A stretch of DNA of 64,000 nucleotides from Doryteuthis pealeii. Taxonomy: Eukaryota; Mollusca; Cephalopoda; Myopsida; Loliginidae. Both the position numbers and the translations under genes were made by a program. The notes under the pieces are model-generated. The model was not told the DNA's origin. It did no database searches and saw only the letters and a program-made list of their open reading frames with translations. This document shows positions 33,895-46,800 of this stretch, piece after piece; the first letter of the stretch is position 1; each line of letters starts with the position of its first letter. The DNA lies in assembly GCA_023376005.1 (NCBI GenBank), contig CM042152.1:71390571-71454570 (forward strand). The letters run 5' to 3'.

Positions 33895-34095
33895 GGTAAA
33901 ACTTGTAAATCATACTCAAAACCCCAAGATATTACAGGGTGACCCAGAAAAAAACAGCACCAAAATTTATTTATTTTCCCATTAAACTAACCCTACCCCT
34001 CCCCCAGTTAAAATTAAGTTTTATTACAAAAGTTGTGGGTTCTGTTTTTTCTGGGTCATGGGATTTTGAGTATGATTTGTAAGTTTTACCCTTTC
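33895..34095. mobile_element. Palindromic MITE
   Basis: GTAAAACTTGTAAATCATAC at the left is mirrored by GTATGATTTGTAAGTTTTAC at the right; the arms include GGGTGACCCAGAAAAAA and TTTTTTCTGGGTCATGGG. A partial copy is at about 45180-45340. Confidence 0.75.
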
Positions 34096-34621
34096 TAGAA
34101 ATGTAAAAATTAGGGACTGGAATTTCTTATTTTTTTTATTCAAATGATCAAAGGTTACCCCACACACTATGAATTGATAAAAAACATGTTTATCAATTTA
34201 AAAAATAAAAATAAAATAAGCTATTCAATTAATGAATAAAGTGAAAATATTAAAATCAGTCAATTCCTTGATTTTTGGTGTTTTAAAATAAAAATAAAAA
34301 CTAGTTTTTTATTACCTCCCTCTACAATTTCTAAACAAACCTTGTTTAAGGTATTGTGGTCATATCATCTATCTAATAAAAAAAATTGTAGTACAATTCA
34401 ATAGTAAGAAAAAATTGTATTGTACACAAAAATCGAACCCACCTTTATAATTGTTGATCTGTTTAATTAAAAAGAAATAGAAAAACACTCATTAGTCTCC
34501 TCAGAGTAATGATAAGTACTTTTCCAGAATATCTTGTTGAGGAAATGTTTGAAGTTATGTACAAAAAAAAATTATAAAATCTAACTTCATCCAAAAATAA
34601 ATTTTAGTCATTATCTTCCTC

Positions 34622-34980
34622 TCATCATCATCATCATCATCATCAAGTTGTGCTGCTAGCACTGATTCCCTTGACTTTCTCATGCTACCCATCCCTATCA
34701 TCAGGTTCTCTAAGTGGCACCTAGTGTTCACACAGAACTGATGAATGTAAGTCTTTGCTGGTCAACGAACACTGGTGTGTCCATGGGTGGTAGTCCATAG
34801 GAGAATTTTGCTTATGAGTTCATCCCTGCTTCTTCAGTAGTGGGCAGCATGTCTTGCTCAACTTACTTGGATGGGATGGGAGGCGGGTGGCCGTACAGCT
34901 GCTATTTTATGGGGTGTTGCTTCCAGGATTTATTCAAAATAGCATGCAGCATCCTTGTGTAATCCCCATCTCACTTTTTT
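34622..34980 (-). mobile_element. LINE C-terminal tail, copy 2
   Basis: The - strand matches copy 1 at low identity (ATGCTGCATGCTATTTTGAA, GATGAACTCATAAGCAAAAT region, GGACACACCAGTGTTCGTTG). It ends in a (TCATCA)n run at 34622-34646. The frame is broken. Confidence 0.6.
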
Positions 34981-35099
34981 CTCCAAGCACTTCATTTAAG
35001 TTCAAGTGGTGCAGCTATACAATAATACTGACACAGATACAGCTTGGAAGAATTCCTGTTTTTATGTTATCAGAGATATTAGATTTCCATTTAGATTGG

Positions 35100-35315
35100 A
35101 GTTTAACAGGTTTGAATTCAATGATTTCCTTCTCCTTGACTGGTTGCCATACCAAATGTTAAAGAGCCCAACCTGCCCTACTATTTATCCATAACTGGAG
35201 GAAAAATTTTCCCGAGGGTATTAGCATTATACAACATGCAATCAGCCTAGTCCAGGGTTTGAACTTGTGTCGCTGTGTCCATTTCCTACGACAATAACCA
35301 TTCCACCACAGTTCA
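35100..35315 (-). mobile_element. tRNA-derived SINE
   Basis: On the - strand: TGGTGGAATGGTTATTGTCG (box A region), CAAGTTCAAACCCTGG (box B), then CCTCGGGAAAATTTTTCCTC and AAATAGTAGGGCAGGTTGGG. It ends about 75 bp before the mariner-type element. Confidence 0.7.
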
Positions 35316-35390
35316 ATGAAAAAAATTTAAAAAATAGAACTTACTGGATGGTGACTGTAAATATTAAATTTATATATATATATATACATA

Positions 35391-36643
35391 CAGGGTGTTC
35401 GGGATAAATTTGACATATTTATATTTGATTATTTTTCTCCGTAGGTTGGAGATATTGACACACACTATGCATCATTTAAAAGCTTAGACCCTTCTTCATT
35501 CATATATGTGATGACAGATAGAATGGATAACTGGAACCCACCTGAATCATGGAAGAGAATAACTTGTATCATGATGATCTTTGCCGGCCATTAAAATAAG
35601 GAGATTATGGTTGCTGCCTAATGCTCCCTGAACACTGTAAAAACAAGCGGGCATGAACTGGAGAATTGCAATGGAGACTGAGGCTGTGGCTAGAAGAAAG
35701 CAACATAACAGATGATCTGATTGCATTCGTACAGTAGAATTCCCTGAAAATCTGCAGAAAAAATTCTTGGGGGATCCTAGCATTGGAATTCGGGCTCTGT
35801 CACGTGAATTGAATGTTTCAGCCTCTACCATGAAACTTGCACTCAATGAAGACCTTTGCTACTACTCATACAAGCGTCGCAGAGGTCAACTGCTCCCAGA
35901 AAAGTCCATGAAAATCATCTGACAAAGGCGAAAAAACTTCTGAGCAAAGTGAAACATCCTGCTGAACCACAAACAATCTGGTTCTTTTCTGATGGGAAAA
36001 ACTTTTGCCAAGATCAAAAGCACATAACGCAGAATAACAGATGGCTTGCATACAGTCCAAAGGACACTCCTCGTGTTAAGCAGACTAAATTTCCCCTAAC
36101 TATGATAGTTTTCGGATGTGTGTCCTCTGAGGATGATGTGATGCCTCCGCATTTATTCAGAGAGGGTATCAGGTTGAATTCAGATGCCTACGTGGAGTTG
36201 CTAAACACTGTGGTCAAGCCCTGGATAACAAGGGTAGCCAATAGTAGGCCATATGTATGGCAGTAGGATCCCCCCCCCCCCTCTGGGAAAATTAAAAAAT
36301 GTTAGGCCTCTGAACTCCCCAGATCTTAACCCCATGGATTATTATGTATTGGGGTGCTTTTGAGATGACACCAATCGCTGTGCCAGTACTACAAAAGCCC
36401 AGTTAATCGACAGAATTAAGGTAGTTTTTGAAACCCTTCCCAGAAAAATATCAGCTTGCTCAATGTTCCGGAGCACGATTGAGGCTGTGATCGATGCTAA
36501 TGGTTGTCATTTTGAGTGAAACTTGTTGACAGTAGTGTAATTTCCATGCCTGTTGAATTTCTTTACAATCCATTAAATTTTGTAGTTATCAAGAACTTTT
36601 TCTTTTTCCTTATGAAACTGTAAAATTTATCCCAAACACCCTG
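35391..36643 (+). mobile_element. Mariner/Tc1-type DNA transposon, inactive, intact TIRs
   Basis: Its ends are near-perfect terminal inverted repeats: CAGGGTGTTCGGGATAAATT at the left and the complement of CAGGGTGTTTGGGATAAATT at the right. TA dinucleotides flank both ends. Total length, 1253 bp, is normal for mariner. The + strand carries transposase pieces in shifting frames: a helix-turn-helix part (GIRALSRELNVSASTMK), a catalytic-type segment (IWFFSDGKNF), and near 36310 NSPDLNPMDYYVLG. Stops, a frameshift near 35920 and a C-run at 36270-36282 that replaces the second catalytic block make it non-functional. Confidence 0.88.
35856..36266 (+). pseudogene. Transposase fragment of the mariner-type element
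   Basis: This is the longest open piece of the transposase. It covers the first catalytic Asp region (WFFSDGKNF), the segment up to GCVSSEDDVMPPHLF, and VVKPWITRVA, then ends at TAG just where a second catalytic Asp block is expected. Upstream and downstream pieces are in other frames, so it is a relic rather than a gene. Confidence 0.8.
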
Positions 36644-36939
36644 TATATATAATTTTTTTTTTTCTTTTTTCATTTTTCAAAACCTCAGTTATATTCTGAA
36701 CCAGTACTTAATGTTTTTGTTTTCATATTTAAAAAAAAAATCAGTAAGATTTTTTTTTTTCACCTTTCTTTCTATGATTGACAGTAGGTTTGCTACTTAA
36801 TCAGGGAGACATTACAATGGTTGAGAAAAAAAAAGAAAAGAGAAAAGCAGTTCTACCTAGAAGCAATGTGTCTATAGTTATTTACTCAGCTTAGCTGTGG
36901 TACAAGGCCAGAAGAATGGATTACCCAGTGAAAAAAAAA

Positions 36940-37000
36940 ACTCCCAAATACAAATGGTCTACTAATCCAGCTTGTTAACCATTACACTATGTGAGGTGCC
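36940..37000 (-). mobile_element. tRNA-like SINE head fragment
   Basis: On the - strand CACATAGTGTAATGGTTAAC AAGC-type text carries a box A; the rest is diverged. It lies in intron 1 of the CKAP2-like gene. Confidence 0.4.
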
Positions 37001-37182
37001 CAAGCAATGTGTATATAGCAAGGTGATAAATTAAAAAGGTCTAAATAATCTAATAGAAGAAGTGAAGGGGGTAACAAGGCTGTAGTACTTAGAAATATTT
37101 TTCTACTTTGTTTGGATTTACTATGAATTTTTGTCCCAAGTATATGCTTTGAACCATGCCTCCTTTTTTTTTTTTTCTCCAG

Positions 37183-37303
37183 AATATATGCAAAGATGGG
37201 AAAATTACAAATCCCAAAAATTAAAGGAGAGAACAGGAACTGTGCAAAAATGCACTTCATCAGAATCAAAAGTGACTAAGTTTTCTGGGGTTACAAAATT
37301 AAG
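37183..37303 (+). CDS. CKAP2: CKAP2-like, coding exon 2
   Basis: The acceptor ttttctccag ends at 37182 and the consensus donor GTAAGT starts at 37304. It is read from phase 1 (EYMQRWENYKSQKLKERTG) and ends in phase 2 with AG. The basic Tyr/Trp helix resembles the N-terminal motif of CKAP2 proteins, which recurs as the R-E-K-x-x-E-W-L motif in exon 4. The exon sits 5.5 kb after exon 1, across an intron full of repeats including a mariner-type element. Confidence 0.72.
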
Positions 37304-38939
37304 GTAAGTTGACTTATTGTTCTGTTTGTAGAAAAACTCTTTGCTCTCAAGAGACATACTAAATCAATTATCTAAAATACATGCATACACACTTTTTATT
37401 GAATAGTTTAATAATGATACTATTCAACTTTATTGTGTCAAAATATGTTTATTTAATTCTAAAATAATTTATTATAAATCTTAAATTTGTTTAAAAGTTA
37501 TATTGCTCTAGTGGAAAAGAATAACATAACATTGAACTTTGATTTGAATTTTGATATGTTTATTTATTTTAGGATATTCTATATTTTCAATCTGTGCTGT
37601 CAGTACAAATAGATGATATTTGGAAAACAGTTAAGTCAAGGTTAAAAAAAATTATTTTCTAAAAAAATTACTTACCTTAAAGACTTAAAAAGATTTTTTT
37701 TCTTTTTAATATAGTGGGTTGAATAGGTGAGGAAATATTCAAGTAGTTAATGAATGGCAACTTTTATAACTTACAAATTTAACTGTATACAGTAATTGAT
37801 TTTTTATTTTTGTTCTCATATTTCTTATTGTTTTTTTTATCCTCAATATCTTAGTTACTATATTTTATACCCCCCACACTTCAGGTTACATTTTGTCCTG
37901 CACTGTGTTCCTATATTAACAGCAACTTTTCACAAAATCTTACACAAAAAAGGTAATGTCATTATTGCTTGAAATAATTAATACAGGAAATAACATTAGG
38001 AATCACTGTGATAATAAAAATCCCAAATAAGTCATATATACATACTAGAAAAAATGGGTTACCTATTGAGCTCAGGTTTGGAGTAGGCAGTTTTTTGAAT
38101 TATGAAAACTAATATTTTTTTATTTAGAAAATAATGTCAGCTTTCAGGTGTATATAATTTGAAAAGGAAATTTTAAAAAGTAGTAATGAAATCTTAGAAT
38201 ACTAAAATTAATAAAAATCCTTCAAAAATATTTTTTCCAACTTTAAAGTTTTTTTGTTTTTTTTTCTTTCTTCACATTCCAAAATTTAGGAGTATATTTT
38301 GATGAAACAAGTAGCTGGACTATATGAATTAATTTTCCTCCATGTATATTTTTATTTTATTTTAATTTTCGACTTCAGGTTGCTTTTTAGAAAAATCTAT
38401 ATGAGGGCCGTTAAATAACTTAACTGATTTAAATTATTAAGAGACCTATCTTAACAGGAATCTAAATTATTTGTTAAAAAGAAGACATTTTTTTTTCTAA
38501 ATATTTGGGGGCGGGGTGGGGATTTACCGACAAAAATGAAAAATACTTCTAATAATATTTCTCACACAAAACCTATTTCTAAAAAATTATTTATAAATAA
38601 ATAAGTAGTGAAAATTTCATCAAAATTGGACAATTATTTAATTTTAGGTAGATCTAAAAAAAAAAAAAAAAAAAAAAAAATTTGGTGGGATGAAAATTCG
38701 ATTTTATAATCTTTAATGGTAATTATTATATCCCCCTTTTTTTTTTTTTTTTTTTTTTTTGAGCGGTCAAAATTTAACGCAAACATTAATTTAAAACACT
38801 ATTTCAGGAATTTTATGGTATGAAAAAGTTTTATATGAAAATTTAAAAAAAAAAGAATATGGACTTTTCTTATTTCTTTCAGATGATACAAAGATTTTTT
38901 AAATAAAATAACTTTTAGAAACATTTTTTAAATTTTCCC

Positions 38940-39740
38940 GTAAAAAAAAAAATTCAATGGATAAAAACACATACAAATTACATATTTAGAAAGATTTTCA
39001 TTTTCTTTCCAACCATGTAAATATTTTAAAAATTGGACCCAAAATACGCAAGTAATTACTTTTATAAGCCGATAAGGCTTGAATTACGAGAGTTTGTTTA
39101 CATTTGAACATCAAGTAAATTTGACAGTTTTCTTTTCAAAATTAAAACTTTGAGCAAAATTCCTGATGGTATACAATCGTTTTTATTTAACACATTATAT
39201 ATGATAATAATTCTGTCTTCTTTTACTGAAATAGTGCTTTTTTTTTTTTTTTTTTTTGCTTTTTTTTTTTTTTTTTTTTGTTGTTGCTTTTCTTATATTT
39301 TTTGAAGAAATCACCTTCAAATTTGCTCTATTGTATTTTCGCTTCCATGGGGCCTAGAAACACCAAAAAAAAGGTCCTGTTTGTACTTCCAGGTGTCTTC
39401 TAATTGAGTGTAAAATTTCAAGAATATTGATAAAGATTAGCCACTATGATTTAAAAAAACAAACAAAATAGCATGTAAAAATTAGTCATATAAAAAAAAG
39501 TCATAATTTATGTTTTTGGCTTTTTGAAGCAAAATATCATTTTAACTTTCTGTAAAAAATAATTCAATGGATAAAAACATATAAGATCATTTTTTCTTTC
39601 CAACCATATAATTATTTTTAAGATTGGATCAGAAATACCTGAGAAATTGCGATTTGAACCAATTAAATGGAAAAATTGTCTATGTCTAATGATTTTATGA
39701 AACGAGCTGGCAATGCTAATTGGGAGGGAGGAGTGCAAAA
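38940..39740 (+). repeat. AT-rich repeat family, two head-to-tail units
   Basis: The cassette TTCAATGGATAAAAACACAT...AAAGATTTTCATTTTCTTTC...CAACCATGTAAATATTTTAA appears at about 38950-39040 and again at 39560-39650, with CAAGAATATTGATAAAGATT between. Confidence 0.65.
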
Positions 39741-40158
39741 GATCGCAACCTTTTGTAACTTATTTTTGTCTGTAAAATAAGTTCTAGACCTTGCCTACCC
39801 CTAAAAATTAGCTTAGAAAAGCTTTTTGGCCCGGGAAATCCAAAAATGCCATTAAAAAGTCTCAAAAATGCCATTAAAAAGCCTAAAAATTAATCAGTTT
39901 TAAGTTATCAATGATTTTTGATTTTTTTCATAGCAAAATCAATAGGTGTGAAAATTCCGATGTGGCATTGCATCATGTCACTGTCCCTTAAAAAAATTAT
40001 CTCCAGCTGATAATGTTACAAATGTCTGAAGACTTGTTCAAAAGTTATTTGGATTTAATTTTTAAATTAGAAAGGAAACCTTGTACTTATCCTTGTATCA
40101 TTTGGGATATAGAATTGAAACTGTTTTAAGAAAATGAGTTTTCTATCCTATTTAAGAT

Positions 40159-40196
<38 letters not shown>

Positions 40197-40261
40197 AAAA
40201 ATTTTTTCTTCAATTTAAAAAAATCTTTACTTTTTTTTTCTCCATAAAATTGTGTTTTTGT

Positions 40262-40790
40262 GATGGCATATACCACAAGAGAATAGGAAATTCACAAGCA
40301 GTCCCTAAACCCCACATGCATATCTGGTCAAGGGAAGGAGATGCCCTTGTTTGCCATAGATTTTTCACAGACGCAATGACAAGTACACCAAAAGCCGTTG
40401 ATTCCTGACAATCATGGAGACGTCTTTCGGATTTTTGCCAAAGTCCCTATGGCCGTGTTTTGGCCTTAATACCCCTGGGTGCCAGACCTGTCAACCTTGG
40501 GTGGCCCTACCAGGAACTTAAGTTCTCAACAGCAGGGCTCTGACACTATCAAGTTTACATGGCCCTGTCGTGATGTGGAGGGGTTGGACTTTAGAAATAA
40601 TGTGCTAGATGATTGTTGGGCAAAGAGCTTCCTCTGCCCTTTTACAGGTCTTGTTTTTCATTATGTAGGGTGTCTAGCCACCTTCCCTCACCAGACAAAA
40701 TCTATAGTGTTACTGGTTTAGTCGCCAATGATCCGACTATGAAACAGGTAGTACTGGGTTACATAGTACCCGTTGCACATTGAGCAACCT
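40262..40790 (-). repeat. Interspersed repeat of about 530 bp, inverted copy
   Basis: On the - strand it matches 59817-60295: CAACGGGTACTATGTAACCC, TCTAGCACATTATTTCTAAA, CCTGGTAGGGCCACCCAAGG and AGTGTCAGAGCCCTGC. The shared open frames are broken differently in the two copies, so coding is not supported. Confidence 0.75.
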
Positions 40791-41119
40791 AACATATATA
40801 AAATTATGAAATGGTAAGAAAATTTCATAGTAGTTCCATCAGTTATCCATTCATATTTTATTATTAGCTTTAAATAGTTATAATTTTGGCAAGCATAAAT
40901 TAACTGGTTAGATTTTTGTTTGTATTAATAAATTTGAAAAAAAAATCTTAAACTATCTAAAGTCAATGTCTCCTTCTACAAGCTCCATAGAATTCTGAAA
41001 CGTGTTGGTCTTTCAGTTTTAAATGTTACAGTTCATTCTAATTTTGTGACATGTTTAACTGTCAATTTTATTGCATCCTATAAATTTGATTTGATTCTGT
41101 CACAGATGTTTACTTATAT

Positions 41120-41295
41120 AAGCAATGTTTATGGTACCCTAAAATGCTGTAGATATTTGCATTTTCAGTGGGTTCATCTGAAAAATGCTTATAAAATCGC
41201 TATAAACCCGTAAAATCCTGTCACACCATACGAAAGGAAATTGATTTATCTATAAGTTAATCAAGGTTGTTTATATGGTTTCTATAATTTTTTAT
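41120..41295 (+). repeat. Single-arm relative of the 48280-48640 foldback
   Basis: It shares GCAATGTTTATGGTACCCTA, CAGTGGGTTCATCTGAAAAA and TCAAGGTTGTTTATATGGTT with the left arm, without the inverted partner. Confidence 0.6.
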
Positions 41296-42079
41296 CAGTG
41301 AGACAGGATTGAAGAGTTATGGCTCCCATCCTAAAAGACAGGGTTCCTGGGTATGATGCTAATCTGCATCTGGTGGTGAGGCTCCAGTTCTGTATAGTAA
41401 TGAATGGTGACTCTATACTCTGAGGAGTATAGAGACCCCTTTCATTGCTATTTCTTTCATGTTCACTTTGACTTCTAGCAGTAGTACTTGTAAGTATCGC
41501 TTCTATGAGTCAGATGTGTTTGAAAATTATTAGTATTAGATACAAATACTTGAGAGCATATAACTGTGTGCAAACAAATAATTATTATTAAACAGGAAAC
41601 CATGATTACAAAAATCACTGACTTTAACATAAAATAACCCAACAAGGGTTGACATGCCAAAAAAATAAACATTTTGAAGATTTTCGTATGTCAAAATATT
41701 TCTTTTAAGTGTTTGAAAATGATGAATTAAATGTTAGATATGTTAAGTTAGTATTTGTTTGAATTTCTTTCTCTATCAGTTAACTTGTTATTAAGTTGTC
41801 TCAAAATATAACAGAAAAAATGCAAAGTTCTTACTGAAAAAAAAAAAAAAAATGTATCAAATCCTCAAATGTACTTTTTACAATTTACTTTCCCAAATTT
41901 AATATGTTATAAATACTAGGAAAAAAAACCCCTCTCTCTGAGCAGTGTAAAAATGAATTTTTGATGAATATTACCCGAGATAAGTGGGGTGGGGTGGGGG
42001 GTTTAAATAAAATAAAACATTTAATATTTTAAAAAAAATGACTTACTTAAAAAGCATCATATTCACTCCACTCCACTGA

Positions 42080-42418
42080 CAGAAATTAAAAAAAAAAATA
42101 CTCCTATTTTTACATAATTCTACAAAATTTTATTAAAATTGAACGAATATTTTAATAGCATTACAAGCATTTAGCTGAAAAACGCTGACATTTTCAGATT
42201 TGCGACCTTAATCAGTTAAATTTGCAATTTCTCGAGTATTTCTTAACCAATCTTAAAAATGTTTATATGGTTGGAAAGAGAATAGAATAATCTTTCTAAA
42301 TATGTAATTTTTATCGGTTTTCATCAATTGAATTATTTTTTACAGTGAGTTAAAACCGTATTTTTGGTCAAACAGCTGAAAACAAAAAATGACTTTTTTA
42401 TTTATTTATTTATTCATA

Positions 42419-42449
<31 letters not shown>

Positions 42450-42770
42450 TTTTTTAGGATAAATTTTACACGTTTTGTTTTTCAAAATCAAAGTTGTTAA
42501 TCTTTATCAATATTCTTGAAATAGTGCACTCGATTAGAAGACACCTGGAAGTACAAAAGTCAATAAAGTTTGAATTCATTACTTATTTCTCGTCCAATTT
42601 TAAAAATATTTATATCATTGAAAATAAAATAACATAATCTTGCTAAATGTTTAACTTTTATGTGTTTTTAACAATTGAATTATTTTTTTATGTCTGTTTC
42701 AATTTTGGAAAAAAAAACAAACTTTAAATTACAAGAGATGTAAACAAAACACGGCACACACTGACCGGAT
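42080..42770 (-). repeat. AT-rich repeat family, inverted units
   Basis: On the + strand the complementary phrases appear: TCTCGAGTATTTCTTAACCA, TTAATCTTTATCAATATTCT and GAAGACACCTGGAAGTACAA. They pair with direct copies at 45840-46790. Confidence 0.65.
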
Positions 42771-42851
42771 TTGTGTGAAAACATATGTAAATAGGTAATC
42801 TATTTCTTTTATGTAATTCAACATAAGCATTTAAAAATGTATTTTTAAATT

Positions 42852-43334
42852 CAAAGTGGTTATATATTTAAATTAATATTATATATGTGTATACATGCAG
42901 TATAAAAATGAAAATGTTGAATAATCTTGTAAACTTTTTTAAAAAACCCAAAGAATCTTGACATTCCTACTTTTTATTCCCCAAATAATGGGTTCTAGCA
43001 TGGAGATACATAAAATCTTAGTCCATAATCAGAAAGAACATAAAATTTTACATATAAGTTTTATCAAAATTGCTTCAAAAATAAAGAAATGGTGAAGAAA
43101 TTACTGAATTTCTTGTTCTGAAATGGTCCATGAATTGACAGATTTTTTTAATCAAAATCATGTCCACTTTTTACCCCAATTTCGGGGCTTTAAATTCTCA
43201 TAACTTTTGAACCACTAGGGATATTTGTATAATTCAAACAGTTTTGAACTCCATTTACAAAGCTTTATATAACTAATGTTAACTAATTAAATAACAATAA
43301 ACTCAAATAAAAAAAAATCAACTGGGAATGCTAA
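42852..43334 (-). repeat. AT-rich interspersed repeat, copy B (inverted)
   Basis: Reverse complement of the same family: CCCCAATTTCGGGGCTTTAA, TAACTTTTGAACCACTAGGG and ATCAACTGGGAATGC are visible on the + strand. It lies 1.1 kb from copy C and could form a long stem with it. Confidence 0.75.
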
Positions 43335-43458
43335 TTTTAATTTTAGTGTATATACTTTTAAAAAATTTCTCGATTTTTATCACTGTTCAAAATTATGTAA
43401 AATAATTTTTTTTGCCTTGCTCTTTCATAAAAAAAATGTGAACAGATCTTTGAAATCT

Positions 43459-43492
<34 letters not shown>

Positions 43493-43684
43493 CACACACA
43501 TATTAAGGTTTTTCTTTTGGGGGTGCGTCCAATGAAAAAAAAATGTTTGTTTTGTTTAATGACAGATGATTATCAAAATGGAATGTTTTTTTTTGTTTTT
43601 TTTGTTTTTTTTTTCACTGCATAATAAAATATGAATTATTAATTAATAAGATTATATTAAACTCTTATTATTTTTTGGCACCTT

Positions 43685-43915
43685 AGACTTTGACTCCTCT
43701 TTTATGTAATTAAGTGATTATGGCCTACAAATAAATATAAAACAATGTTTTTTTTATATTCAATTCATAAGGAGTGTGCACTGTATAACTTTACAGACTA
43801 AACTAGAGCCATAAAAAATGTAAACTCAACTGGAGTCAGTATAGTTTTACCAACTCTGATTTAGACTCAAGTGACCCTTTAATTGCTTCTGACTTTGACT
43901 CTACAGCCTTGCTTT
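43685..43915 (+). mobile_element. hAT-type MITE, copy 1
   Basis: The left end (GACTTTGACTCCTC) and right end (complement of AAGGCTGTAGAGTCAAAGTC) are inverted. The body matches 50040-50252 in direct orientation, including AAGGAGTGTGCACTGTATAA. The GACTCCxACTCCACAGCCCTG end is typical of hAT-derived MITEs; superfamily assignment is by that resemblance. Confidence 0.65.
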
Positions 43916-44429
43916 AAAACTATACAAATGTGTGCAAATTATTTGTATTAGAAATACTTGATATATGACAGCTAAAAACTCTTAGGCAACAATTATACCA
44001 AAAATTTGAATATGAACATACAATGAATGTAGTTCCCTAACCTCTAGGCATAAGATACTCCTAGACAGGTTGATCAATATTGAACAGATTTTGATCTGGT
44101 GGGGGGAAGAAAGAAAGCAAAAATTAGGGTATTGACTACATTTGAACCTGGTATACATAGGCTTAATTTTTGTATTTTTTCCCCCACTACTTCACCTTTT
44201 GGTCTTTAATTATTTAATGCATTGACAAAATAAATATTTCTTGTAGTTGAAAAAAATTGATGAGCAAAGTCCAAATTTTGAAATTTCTGACCTTGATTTG
44301 TTTTGTTTTTTTTTTTTTTTTAGTAAGTTTCATCACTGAATCTGTAATTTGTGTTTATTATTGTATGTTAGAAATAGCTTATTGGTTTATATGAATAATA
44401 AATATTTGTAACAATATAATATTATTATA

Positions 44430-44918
44430 GTAGCATTCCCAGTTGATTTTTTTATCTGAGGTTATTGTTGTTTAATCACATTAGTTATATAGAGCTGTGT
44501 AAATGGAGTTCAGAACCGTTTGAATTATGTAAATATCCCCAGTGGTTCAAAAGTTATGAGAATTTAAAGCCCCGAAATTGGGGGTACAAATGTGGACATG
44601 ATTTTGTTTCAAAAATATGTCAAATCACGGACCATTAAAAAAAAAAAGAAATTCAGTGATTTCTTCACCGTTTCTTTATTTTTGGAGCAATTTTGATACA
44701 ATTTGGTATTCTTATGTAAAATTGTATGTTCTTTCTGATTATGCACTCAAATTGTATGTATTTCTATGCTTTAACCCATTATTTAGAGAATAAGAGATAC
44801 AGATAGCAGCGATTTTGGTTTTTTAAAAGTTTAACACCCAATTATTCAACATTTTCATTATAATACTGCATGTATATACATGTATAGTATTAAGTCAAAT
44901 AAATAACATCACTTTGAA
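44430..44918 (+). repeat. AT-rich interspersed repeat, copy C
   Basis: Direct copy of 10558-11012, including the end ATAAATAACATCACTTTGAA. Confidence 0.75.
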
Positions 44919-45179
44919 GAAAAATAAAACATTTATTGCAAAAACACAGACATAAAATGAGGGTTCAGTTTATTTTATGGTAGGAATTTACAAGGAAAAA
45001 GTTAAGGATTACTGACTTTATAACATAGCTAAAAAAAAGTTCAGAAAAAAAGAAGAAAAAAAAGCAAAGTAATTTCGTTGTTGCAGAAATTTCCATAAAA
45101 TACGATAATTATCAAACTTTTTTACGTGTGAATCTTAAAATTCTCATGCCAAAAATTAATGTTAAATAAATATTGGGTA

Positions 45180-45340
45180 AAATCATACTCAAAATCCCAT
45201 GATATTACAGGATGACACAAAAAAAAACAGAACCCAAATTATTTATTTTCCCATTAAACTAACCCTAACACCCCCTAGTTAAAATTAATAGTTTTATTAC
45301 AAAATTAGTGGGTTCTGTTTTTCCTGGGTCATAGTTTGTC
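45180..45340. mobile_element. Partial copy of the 33895-34095 palindromic MITE
   Basis: AAATCATACTCAAAATCCCA, then ACTAACCCTAACACCCC, then GTTCTGTTTTTCCTGGGTCA follow the same order as 33915-34060; the right end is truncated. Confidence 0.65.
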
Positions 45341-46800
45341 TTGAAATGTACGATTGTACATTGTACGTTTACAAATTTTGTTTTTGTTTACATTTCTCGT
45401 AATTTCAAGTTTTTTTTTGAAATGAACGTAAAAAATAATTCAATTGTTAAAAACACATAAAAGTTAAATATTTAGAAAGATTCTTATTTTATTTTTAAAG
45501 GTATAAATATTTAAAAAATTGGCGATAGAAATAAGCGAATTTAAACTTTATTGTGTGCATAACATAAACAATGCCTCACTGTTTAACGTAAACGTTACGC
45601 GCTTATAGCCTGTCGGACAAATAAATTTGAGATTTTTTTTTCAAATTTTTAAATAAAAAGCCGAAAAACTTAACATTCTTCAAATTTTACAAATTTTATA
45701 TCAAAATTTCTGAAACTTTGTAATATCATGGACAGAGTGTGTCTTTTTTGTTTATCATGCTCATTTTGAACAAATAGTCTTAGAGTTTGCACTATTGTAA
45801 TTTTACTTCCACGGGTCCTAGAAACAAAAAAAAGCTCCCTTTTGTACTTCCAGGTGTCTTCTAATTGAATGCAAATTTCAAGAATATTGATAAAGATTAG
45901 CCACTTAGATTTTCCAAAGAAATGTAGAGTGTAAAATGTATTCTCGGAAAAAAAATTCCTATCACGCATTTTCGTTTTTTTTAAGCAAAATACGTTTTTA
46001 ACTCGCTGTAAAAAAATATTCAATTAATAAAAACACATACAAATTACATATTTAGAGAGATTATTTTCTTTTCTTTTCAACCATATGAATATTTTAAAGA
46101 TTGAACAATGAATATACAAGAAATTGTGATTTTAAATCAATATGGTCCTATTTATGACGTCAGTTGACAGGCTTTTTTTACAACCGTAAGTAACGTAAAT
46201 TCGAGGTTTTTCTTCAAAATCAAAACTTTCGGATCAAATCCCGAAGCACTTCGCAATCTTTAAATTTCACAAATTTTATAGGAAAATAATTTTGAAAGTC
46301 TCTAAAATTACAGACCATGTGCGTCTTTCTTGCGTCATTCATATTTTTTAAACAAATAACCTTTAAATTTGCCCTCCCATATTTTTGTTTCGACAGATCC
46401 TAGAACAAAAAAAACAAACCTGTTTGTACTTCCAGGTGTCTTCTATTTGAGTGCAAAATTTTAAGAATATTGATAAAGATTACTTACTTTGATTTTGAAA
46501 AACAAAACAGCGTGTAAAATTTATCCTTAAAAAAAACGGTCATATTTTTGTTTTCAGCTGTTCGACCGAAAATACGGTTTTAACTCGCTGTAAAAAATAA
46601 TTAAATTGATGAAAACCGATAAAAGTTACATATTTAGAAAGATTACTCTATTCTCTTTCCAACCATATAAACATTTTTAAGATTGGTTAAGAAATACTCG
46701 AGAAATTGCAAATTGAACTGATAAAGGTCGCAAATCTGAAAATGTCAGCGTTTTTTCAGCTAAATGCTTGTAATGCTAATTATAGTGATTATCCAAGAAA
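45330..46800 (+). repeat. AT-rich repeat family, tandem units
   Basis: TACTTCCAGGTGTCTTCTA followed by CAAGAATATTGATAAAGATT occurs at about 45846 and, in variant form, at 46430. TACATATTTAGAAAGATTA-type text occurs at about 46050 and 46640. The last unit continues uninterrupted through CAGCTAAATGCTTGTAATGC, giving the empty site of the LTR at 12356. Confidence 0.7.
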
